NCBI RefSeq assembly: GCF_006385575.1
Contig: NZ_CP041040.1
Location: 2,108,001 to 2,172,000 of the forward strand
Direction: 5' to 3'
Length of the DNA stretch: 64,000 nucleotides
Source of the DNA: Microbacterium foliorum
GTDB taxonomy: Bacteria > Actinomycetota > Actinomycetes > Actinomycetales > Microbacteriaceae
The stretch's first letter is position 1; every line of letters starts with the position of its first letter. Both the position numbers and the translations under genes were made by a program. This document shows positions 58,252-64,000 of the stretch, piece by piece. The notes below the pieces were generated by a model. It had not been told where the DNA came from. It did no database searches and saw nothing but the letters and a program-made list of their open reading frames with translations.

Positions 58252-58466
58252 TGCAGCTGGGCACGCGGTGGGCCACCGGTTCCGAGCCGCCGGCATCCGT
58301 TCCTGCTTCGCACCGGCCGGCGATCGCCGAGGTCGAGTCACGAGGTCTCTCCGGGCATTGGACGCTCACGTGGCTCGAGGGTCGCGCGATCGCTGAACTC
58401 GATGCGGGTTGGGAGGTCGTGCAGACCGCGTCCGGCGACGTGATCGCCCGCCCCTTCGAGGACTGA
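58251..58466 (+). CDS. Small protein coupled to valS
   Basis: A 71-residue protein, weakly polar, with RGLSGHWTLTWLEGRAIAELDAGW in the C-terminal half, no membrane segment or recognised domain. Its ATG overlaps the valS stop by one base (TGATG), so translation is probably coupled. A strong terminator follows. The stop is at 58466. Confidence 0.65.
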   Translation: MQLGTRWATGSEPPASVPASHRPAIAEVESRGLSGHWTLTWLEGRAIAELDAGWEVVQTASGDVIARPFED

Positions 58467-58477
58467 ACGGTCGTCGA

Positions 58478-58520
58478 CGACGAAGCCCCCTGTCCGCATC
58501 TGCGGCAGGGGGCTTCGTCG
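58478..58520 (+). terminator. Terminator of the valS operon
   Basis: A perfect 15-bp stem (58478-58492 and 58506-58520) with an inner CGCA/TGCG part is found 12 bp after the small gene stop. It ends with no T run but resembles the VKOR/ndk terminator in core sequence. It also lies before the end of the minus-strand 72-residue gene. Confidence 0.85.
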
Positions 58521-58532
58521 CACCGGAGACCG

Positions 58533-58751
58533 TCAGCGCCTCGAGAGACCGAGTTGCGCGAGCATATGGTCGACTGCGCGAGGATCCTGGCGCCTGGCCT
58601 GCTGCTCGCGCAGCAGATCGAGCGCGAGCGTCCGCGTGCGAGCGCGTCGCTCGATGCGATGCTCGACGAGCGCTCTCAGCAGGTCGGCGAGACGGAGAAG
58701 CCTCCGCTCGACCTGGGTCGGTGCGACGAGACGGATGGTCGCGCTGGTCAT
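58533..58751 (-). CDS. Small basic helical protein, coupled to HTH regulator
   Basis: A 72-residue Arg/Leu-rich helical protein without recognised domain. Pattern: TQVERRLLRLADLLRALVEHRIERRARTR, likely one or two amphipathic helices. Its ATG overlaps the regulator stop by four bases (ATGA), so the two are a translationally coupled operon. Role unknown; it may bind the regulator or nucleic acid. Confidence 0.65.
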   Translation of the reverse strand: MTSATIRLVAPTQVERRLLRLADLLRALVEHRIERRARTRTLALDLLREQQARRQDPRAVDHMLAQLGLSRR

Positions 58752-59371
58752 GATTGCTCCGCACCCGCATCGGCGGCATCGGGGAGCACCGGCCCCGACG
58801 CGGCGAGGTCGAAGAGCTCGGTGCGCATCGACACGCGTCGCACGTCCGGGCCGGTCTGGCCGCGATAGCGCTCGACCGCTCCGTCGATGACGGCCATGAG
58901 CTCGTCTTTGAGGTCCTCCATCTGCGCGGGGGTCATCTCGAGGAGTGTCGTGGCGATCAGCCCCGCGTCCTTCCACCCCTCGGGCACCTCCGTGTCAGGA
59001 CGATTCACGTAGGCCATCAGGGTCTCGTGACGCAGGCGGAAGAACTCTGACGAGACGATCTGCGCCGCGGCACGGTTGGCGGGCGACATGCTCTGGCTCG
59101 GACCGGGGATGTCGATGCGCCCCTGCGGGAGCTCCCACCAGCGTTCTCGAGCCGTGCCGCGCCCTTCGACCTCGTGGATCAGATCATGCGCTGAGAGCGT
59201 GCGCAGGTGGTAGCTCGTCGACCCGGAGGTCTCCCCCAGCATCGAGGCGAGCGAACTCGCCGTCTGCGGCCCATGAGCGCTGAGCAGATCGAAGATCCTC
59301 ACACGCAGCGGGTGAGCGAGGGCCTTGAGGGCCCCCGAATCGAGCCGCCGCAACTGCTGTTCTTCTTCCAT
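58748..59371 (-). CDS. ArsR-type winged-helix transcriptional regulator
   Basis: A 207-residue regulator. The HTH is near the N-terminus: LKALAHPLRVRIFDLLSAHGPQTASSLASMLGETSGSTSYHLRTL, a typical ArsR/HTH_20 fold (residues 13-60). The C-terminal half is helical and may dimerise. Such proteins normally lie beside MFS genes, but here the only partner is the 72-residue gene. ATG at 59371 follows two palindromes and a promoter with leaderless spacing. Confidence 0.9.
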   Translation of the reverse strand: MEEEQQLRRLDSGALKALAHPLRVRIFDLLSAHGPQTASSLASMLGETSGSTSYHLRTLSAHDLIHEVEGRGTARERWWELPQGRIDIPGPSQSMSPANRAAAQIVSSEFFRLRHETLMAYVNRPDTEVPEGWKDAGLIATTLLEMTPAQMEDLKDELMAVIDGAVERYRGQTGPDVRRVSMRTELFDLAASGPVLPDAADAGAEQS

Positions 59372-59378
59372 GCTTCCG

Positions 59379-59433
59379 ACGATACTCTTGCAAAGAGTTC
59401 TTTGCAAGTAAAGTTTTGCAAAGAACTCTTTGC
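59379..59433 (-). promoter_or_regulatory. Promoter with dual palindromic operators of the ArsR-type gene
   Basis: Minus strand: -35 TTGCAA (59402-59407), 17-bp spacer, -10 TATCGT (59379-59384). Transcription would begin at or just before the ATG at 59371, so the message looks leaderless. Two palindromes GCAAAG-N4-CTTTGC (59390-59405 and 59418-59433; centres 28 bp apart) overlap the -35 and the spacer and lie upstream of it. This is a likely autorepression site. Confidence 0.7.
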
Positions 59434-59445
59434 GACGATATGGCT

Positions 59446-60624
59446 TCAGTCCACGGCGGCCCGCGCTGTGACGAAGGCCGCCACGCACCGCTCGATCTGC
59501 TCGGCCGCGTGCGCGGCCGACAGCTGCACGCGGATCCGCGCCAGCCCTCGGGGGACGACCGGGAAGCTGAACGCCGTGACGTAGATCCCCTGCTCCTGCA
59601 TCTCGGACGCGATGCGAGCAGTGAGGCCGGCATCGCCGAACATGACGGGGACGATCGGGTGCTCCCCCGGCAGCAGGTCGAAGCCCTCCGCCGTCATCCG
59701 CTCTCGGAACAGCGCGGCGTTGTCCCGCAGGCGCGCACGGAGGTCGGCCGACCCCTCGACGAGGTCGAGTGCAGTGAGAGTACCGGCCACGATGGCGGGG
59801 GCGAGCGTGTTCGAGAAGAGATAAGGGCGCGAACGCTGGCGCAGCAGCGCGACGATGTCGGCGTGCGAGGCGACGTATCCGCCGGATGCTCCTCCGAGCG
59901 CCTTGCCGAAGGTCCCGGTGTAGATGTCGACCCGGTCGGCGACGCCGCAGAGTTCCGGAGTGCCGCGTCCGTTCTCGCCGACGAAGCCCACCGCGTGAGA
60001 ATCGTCCACGAAGACGAGCGCGTCGTAGCGCTCCGCGAGGTCGCAGATCTCCGCGAGCGGCGCGATGTAGCCGTCCATCGAGAAGACGCCGTCGGTGACG
60101 ATCACCCGGAAGCGCGCATCGGATGCCGCCTGCAGCTGCATCTCGAGATCCGCCATGTCCCGGTTGCGGTAGCGGAGCCGACGAGCCTTCGACAGGCGGA
60201 TGCCGTCGATGATCGACGCGTGATTCAGCTCGTCTGAGATGATCGCGTCCTCTGCACTGAAGAGCGTCTCGAACACTCCCCCGTTCGCGTCGAAGCACGA
60301 CGAGTACAGGATCGAGTCGTCGGTGCCGAGGAACCCGGCGAGTCGTCGCTCCAGCTCCAGGTGCTGCTCCTGCGTGCCGCAGATGAAGCGGACACTGGCG
60401 AGTCCGTAGCCCCATTCCTGCAGCGCCGCAGTCGCAGCATCCAGGATCCGCGGGTCGTCGGCGAGGCCGAGGTAGTTGTTCGCGCAGAAGTTGAGCACCT
60501 CTGCGCCGTCGGCGGTGATCTCGGCGCTCTGCGGTCCGCGGATGCCGCGCTCGTGCTTCGTGAGCCCCGCAGCCTCGATCCCCGCGAGCTCGTCAGCCAC
60601 ATGCTTCTGGAATGTCCCGTACAT
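59446..60624 (-). CDS. kbl: Glycine C-acetyltransferase (2-amino-3-ketobutyrate CoA ligase)
   Basis: Second step of threonine catabolism: 2-amino-3-ketobutyrate and CoA give glycine and acetyl-CoA. The 392-residue PLP enzyme has [61 protein letters not shown] and the PLP Lys241 in [10 protein letters not shown]. It shares one base with the tdh stop (TGATG), so it is coupled. Confidence 0.96.
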   Translation of the reverse strand: MYGTFQKHVADELAGIEAAGLTKHERGIRGPQSAEITADGAEVLNFCANNYLGLADDPRILDAATAALQEWGYGLASVRFICGTQEQHLELERRLAGFLGTDDSILYSSCFDANGGVFETLFSAEDAIISDELNHASIIDGIRLSKARRLRYRNRDMADLEMQLQAASDARFRVIVTDGVFSMDGYIAPLAEICDLAERYDALVFVDDSHAVGFVGENGRGTPELCGVADRVDIYTGTFGKALGGASGGYVASHADIVALLRQRSRPYLFSNTLAPAIVAGTLTALDLVEGSADLRARLRDNAALFRERMTAEGFDLLPGEHPIVPVMFGDAGLTARIASEMQEQGIYVTAFSFPVVPRGLARIRVQLSAAHAAEQIERCVAAFVTARAAVD

Positions 60625-61667
60625 CACAGCTCCGTCCAATCGAGGATGATCTTTCCCGTGCCGGCGGACTCGGCCGCGGCAAAGCCCTGTTCCCAATCCC
60701 TGGCGGGGATCACATCCGCGATCACCCGTCCGATCGAGTCGCGCAGGGTCGCGCTCGTCTGCAGCATCGCACCCATCGCGTTCCAGGTCTCGAACATCTC
60801 CCGTCCGTAGATGCCCTTGATCGTCAGCATGTGCGTGACGAGCTTGCCCCAGTCGATCTCGAATCCGGTGCTGGGCAGCCCGAGCATCGCGATCCGCCCG
60901 CCGTGGTTCATGTTGTCGATCATCGCCGGGAGAGCCGACGTCGCGCCGCTCATCTCGAAGCCGATGTCGAATCCCTCGCGCAGACCGAGCGCCTGCTGGG
61001 CATCGCGGATCTCTCGGGCTGAGACGTCGACGACCTCGTCGGCTCCCATGAGACGTGCCATCTCGAGGCGCGGCGCGCTCACATCCGTCGCCGCGATGAA
61101 CCGGGCGCCGGCATGCCGAGCGACGGCGATCGCCATGAGACCGATCGGGCCGCACCCTGACACGAGCACATCCTCGCCGACGAGCGGAAACGTGAGCGCC
61201 GTGTGCACGGCGTTGCCGAGCGGATCGAAGATCGCGCCCAGTTCCGGCGCGACGTCGGCGTGATGCACCCAGACGTTCACGGCGGGCAACGCCAGAAACT
61301 CGGCGAACGCTCCGTCGCGCTGCAGCCCGAGGCCGATCGTGCGGATGCACATCTGCCGGCGTCCCGCCCGACAGTTGCGGCACGTGCCGCAGACGATGTG
61401 CCCCTCGCCCGACACCCGATCCCCGACAGCGATGTCGTGCACCAGGGGCCCGACCTCGACGACCTCGCCATAGAACTCGTGGCCGGGGATCAGCGGGGCG
61501 TCGATGGCGGACGCGGCCCAGTCGTCCCAGCGGTGGATGTGCAGATCGGTGCCGCAGATGCCCGTACGCAGCACTCGGATCACGACCTCGTCGGCCGCCG
61601 CTGTGGGATCCGGACGTTCCATGAGCTCGAGCCCCGCTGCGCGTTCGGCTTTGAACAGTGCCTTCAT
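60624..61667 (-). CDS. tdh: L-threonine 3-dehydrogenase
   Basis: First step: threonine to 2-amino-3-ketobutyrate with NAD+. The 347-residue zinc alcohol dehydrogenase has the catalytic Zn ligands C38 and H63-E64 (GHEFYGEV) and the structural Zn ligands C93, C96, C99 and C107. The Rossmann part [17 protein letters not shown] follows. First gene of the tdh-kbl pair, divergent from LysR. Confidence 0.97.
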   Translation of the reverse strand: MKALFKAERAAGLELMERPDPTAAADEVVIRVLRTGICGTDLHIHRWDDWAASAIDAPLIPGHEFYGEVVEVGPLVHDIAVGDRVSGEGHIVCGTCRNCRAGRRQMCIRTIGLGLQRDGAFAEFLALPAVNVWVHHADVAPELGAIFDPLGNAVHTALTFPLVGEDVLVSGCGPIGLMAIAVARHAGARFIAATDVSAPRLEMARLMGADEVVDVSAREIRDAQQALGLREGFDIGFEMSGATSALPAMIDNMNHGGRIAMLGLPSTGFEIDWGKLVTHMLTIKGIYGREMFETWNAMGAMLQTSATLRDSIGRVIADVIPARDWEQGFAAAESAGTGKIILDWTEL

Positions 61668-61694
61668 ACGTCGATCTCATCGCACTCGACCATG

Positions 61695-61739
61695 TAGAGC
61701 AATCGCTATTCTCTGTATCAACTATTTAGCGCACGCTAA
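61695..61739. promoter_or_regulatory. Possible LysR operators between tdh and lysR
   Basis: TTAGC-N4-GCTAA (61726-61739, perfect arms) and a related TAG..CTA palindrome (61695-61708) lie in the 81-bp gap between divergent tdh and the LysR gene. They are the type of T-N-A dyads bound by LysR proteins. On the minus strand a TTGATA hexamer also lies here. Confidence 0.5.
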
Positions 61740-61748
61740 TCTGAAGGG

Positions 61749-62657
61749 ATGGAACTCCATCAGCTGCAGATTCTGAGAGAGCTCGGCGCTCTGGGAAGCG
61801 TCACCGCCGTCGCCGAGACGCTCAGCGTCACCCCGTCGGCCGTGTCCCAGCATCTCGCAGCCCTGCAGCGGAGCTTCCGCACGCCGCTCACCCGAAAAGA
61901 CGGTCGCCGCCTCGCCCTGACCGCGGCCGGGCAGGCGCTCGCAGCAGCGGGGGCAGAGGCTATCGACGCGATGGCTGCGGCACGCAGCGCGCTGGACGAC
62001 TTCGAGAACGACAGCACCGGCGTGGTCACGATCAGCGGATTCCACAGCGTCGGACAGGCGCTGTTCGGGCCACTGATCCGTGAGCTCGACGACTCCGCCG
62101 CGCCGCCGACCGTGAAGCTCACCGACGAGGACGTGGCACAGAGCGAGTTCCCCGCCCTGACCTCGAGGTACGACCTCGTTCTCGCGCACCGCATGGAGCA
62201 TTCGCCGCCCTGGCCCACGGACGGGGTGCGCAACCTGGCGCTCGTGAGAGAACCACTCGACGTCGCCGTCGCGTCATCCCACCCTCTCGCCTCACGCGGA
62301 CAGGTGACATCGTTCGACGTCGTCGACAGTCCCTGGGTCACGAGTCGCATCGGATACTCGCCCGATGACGTGCTGCGCGCCGTCTCGGCCGTGGCCGGAC
62401 GCCCTGTCGAGATCCGCCACCGGATCAACGACTACGGCGCGGTCGCAGCCGTCGTCGCGGCGGGCGGTGTCTTGGGGATGCTGCCGCGCTATACGTCCCG
62501 CACCGTGGACGACCGCGACATCGTCCGTCTTCCGCTGCGGGGAGTCAGCACCCACCGGATGATCGATGTCCTCGCCAGGCCGGAGAACCTGAGGCGACAG
62601 TCCGTGCGCCTCGTCGTCGAGGCCCTGCAGCAGGTCATGGCTAGGCTCAGAGGATGA
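61749..62657 (+). CDS. LysR family transcriptional regulator
   Basis: A 302-residue LysR regulator. The HTH is MELHQLQILRELGALGSVTAVAETLSVTPSAVSQHLAALQ (1-40) followed by the dimer helix and periplasmic-binding-like effector domain. It is divergent from tdh-kbl, so it is a plausible regulator of threonine catabolism, although this is not proven. Its stop overlaps the M3 peptidase start by four bases (ATGA). Confidence 0.94.
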   Translation: MELHQLQILRELGALGSVTAVAETLSVTPSAVSQHLAALQRSFRTPLTRKDGRRLALTAAGQALAAAGAEAIDAMAAARSALDDFENDSTGVVTISGFHSVGQALFGPLIRELDDSAAPPTVKLTDEDVAQSEFPALTSRYDLVLAHRMEHSPPWPTDGVRNLALVREPLDVAVASSHPLASRGQVTSFDVVDSPWVTSRIGYSPDDVLRAVSAVAGRPVEIRHRINDYGAVAAVVAAGGVLGMLPRYTSRTVDDRDIVRLPLRGVSTHRMIDVLARPENLRRQSVRLVVEALQQVMARLRG

Positions 62658-64000
62658 CCGACGTCTCGAACCCGCTGCTGCAGCCGTCCACGCTCCCCTA
62701 CGGTCTCCCCGACTTCGCGGCGATCAGCCCCGAGCACTATCTGCCCGCGTTCCAGGCCTCGTTCGACGAGCACCTTCAGGAGATCTCGCGAATCACGATG
62801 GTGCGCTCCATGCCCACCTTCGAGAACACGGTCGAGGCGCTGGAGCGCTCCGGAGAATTGCTCGACCGCGTCGCGCACACCTTCTACACCGTGACATCGG
62901 CCGATGCGACGCCCGAGATCCAGGCGATCGACGAGCAGCTCGCTCCCCTCATGGCGGCGCATCAGGATGCCGTCACTCTCGACGGGGCGCTGTACTGGCG
63001 CGTTCAGCAGGTGCACGCACGTCTCGACGATCTCGAGCTCGACGACGAGCAGCGGTATCTCGTCGAGCGGCATCATCGCGAGATGACCCATGCGGGTGCC
63101 GCCCTCGACGACGACGCGAAGAGCCGACTCACCGCGCTGAACCAGCAGCTGTCGACGCTGAGCAACACCTTCGAGCGCAACCTGCTCAACGACACGAATG
63201 ATCTGGCCGTGGTGTTCGATTCCTCCGATGAACTCGCCGGCCTCAGCAGTGGCGAGCTCTCCGCCGCAGCTCGGGCGGCGGCCGATCGCGGCCTCGACGG
63301 GCGGTTCGTCATCTCTCTCCCGCTGTTCACCGGGCATCCGTATCTCGCTCAACTCCGCGACCGGGAGTCGCGCCGCCGCATCATGGCAGCCTCGCGGTCG
63401 CGGGCGTCCAGGCCCGACGCGAACGACAACCGGCCGGTGCTCGCAGAGATCGTGCGCCTGCGCGCCGAGCGCGCCGCGCTGCTCGGCTACGCCTCGCATG
63501 CCGCGTACGTGACAGCTGATGAGACGGCCGGCACCCCTGCTGCCGTAGAGCGGATGCTGCGCGAGCTCGCCGCCCCGTCTGCGCGCAACGCCCGTGCAGA
63601 GCGCGAAACCCTGCAGGCGATCATCGATGAGACCGAGGCCGCCCCGTTCGCTGTCGAGTCGCACGACTGGGCGTTCTACACCGAGAAGGTGCGCACTGCT
63701 CGCTATGCGATCGACACGAGCGCGCTGCGCCCGTGGTTCGAGGCCGAACGGGTGCTGCAGGACGGCGTGTTCTTCGCTGCCACGCAGCTCTACGGAGTGA
63801 CCTTCGCGGAGCGGCACGATCTCCAGGCCTACCACCCGGGTGCGCGCGTGTTCGAGGTGAGCGATGCCGACGGCAGCGCGGTCGGCCTGTATGTGCTCGA
63901 TCTCTACACCCGCGACTCCAAGCGCGGCGGCGCGTGGATGAATCCCATCGTCAGCCAGTCCCGCCTCCGCGGAACCCTGCCCGTCGTGGTCAACAACCTC
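62654..64000 (+). CDS. M3 family metallopeptidase (Dcp-like), 3' end outside window
   Basis: The N-terminal 449 residues of an M3 peptidase of the peptidyl-dipeptidase type. It contains NPLLQPSTLPYGLPDFAAISPEHYLPAFQASFDEHL and MPTFENTVEALERSGELLDRVAHTFY, typical for Dcp, and continues to the helical domain (residues about 385-449), but the HExxH zinc site lies beyond the window. ATG overlaps the LysR stop by four bases. Probably cleaves small peptides in the cytosol, fitting the peptide importers. Confidence 0.92.
   Translation, partial: MTDVSNPLLQPSTLPYGLPDFAAISPEHYLPAFQASFDEHLQEISRITMVRSMPTFENTVEALERSGELLDRVAHTFYTVTSADATPEIQAIDEQLAPLMAAHQDAVTLDGALYWRVQQVHARLDDLELDDEQRYLVERHHREMTHAGAALDDDAKSRLTALNQQLSTLSNTFERNLLNDTNDLAVVFDSSDELAGLSSGELSAAARAAADRGLDGRFVISLPLFTGHPYLAQLRDRESRRRIMAASRSRASRPDANDNRPVLAEIVRLRAERAALLGYASHAAYVTADETAGTPAAVERMLRELAAPSARNARAERETLQAIIDETEAAPFAVESHDWAFYTEKVRTARYAIDTSALRPWFEAERVLQDGVFFAATQLYGVTFAERHDLQAYHPGARVFEVSDADGSAVGLYVLDLYTRDSKRGGAWMNPIVSQSRLRGTLPVVVNNL

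Noticed and set aside
55609..58341. 910-codon open frame on the minus strand opposite valS
   Set aside because: Antisense shadow of valS: its composition (Arg/Val/Asp/Gly-rich) is that of a reverse-frame translation of high-GC3 coding sequence, and it has no motif or RBS.
62489..63835. 448-codon minus-strand frame opposite lysR end and the M3 peptidase
   Set aside because: Shadow of the peptidase gene, whose plus-strand frame matches the Dcp N-terminal region.

Overview
The window is one contiguous piece of a high-GC actinobacterial chromosome. The gene content points to Microbacteriaceae, most likely Microbacterium: the order nadD / acidic membrane protein / rsfS, the block proA-proB-obg-rpmA-rplU-rne, the folC-ileS pair, a translational T-box in front of ileS, DUF559 nuclease-like proteins and many short GTGA/ATGA-coupled genes. 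This placement is an inference from gene content, not from a search. I see no phage, insertion sequence, CRISPR array or replication origin. One tRNA gene (Ala, GGC) is present.

Layout. 1-3.5 kb: end of an oligopeptide ABC importer (fused dual ATPase, then its lipoprotein binding protein). 3.5-9.6 kb: a hydrolase, an MFS exporter, rpsT, holA and comEC. 9.6-17.0 kb: an accessory block (DUF805, PAP2, flavin oxidoreductase, secreted peptidase-like lipoprotein, TetR regulator with a divergent membrane protein, class A beta-lactamase) lying between comEC and comEA, which are normally neighbours. 17.0-21.7 kb: comEA, leuS, pabB. 21.7-31.3 kb: lipid- and envelope-related and DNA-repair-like genes, redox genes, tRNA-Ala, an AI-2E family permease and two small proteins. 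31.4-38.8 kb: a minus-strand housekeeping run (rsfS, nadD, proA, proB, obg, rpmA, rplU). 39-48.7 kb: RNase E/G, a VKOR protein, ndk, folC and ileS with its T-box leader. 48.7-49.8 kb: a DUF559 gene framed by two 87-bp palindromic repeat blocks. 49.9-58.5 kb: a pentapeptide-like protein, a second complete oligopeptide ABC importer (SBP-permease-permease-dual ATPase) and valS. 58.5-64 kb: a small regulator operon, threonine catabolism (tdh-kbl) with a divergent LysR regulator, and the start of an M3 peptidase that runs off the window.

How genes work together. Two independent peptide importers plus secreted and cytosolic peptidases suggest a peptide-scavenging life style. tdh and kbl turn threonine into glycine and acetyl-CoA in two steps. 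proB and proA make glutamate semialdehyde for proline. Three aminoacyl-tRNA synthetases (leuS, ileS, valS) are spread over the window, and only ileS shows an RNA sensor. comEA and comEC indicate a DNA-uptake channel whose operon has been split.

The most unusual feature is the DUF559 gene between the two repeat blocks. Each block holds four 17-bp units, two forward and two reversed, with the same 19-15-19 spacing. The left block starts inside the presumed -35 region of the ileS T-box promoter.
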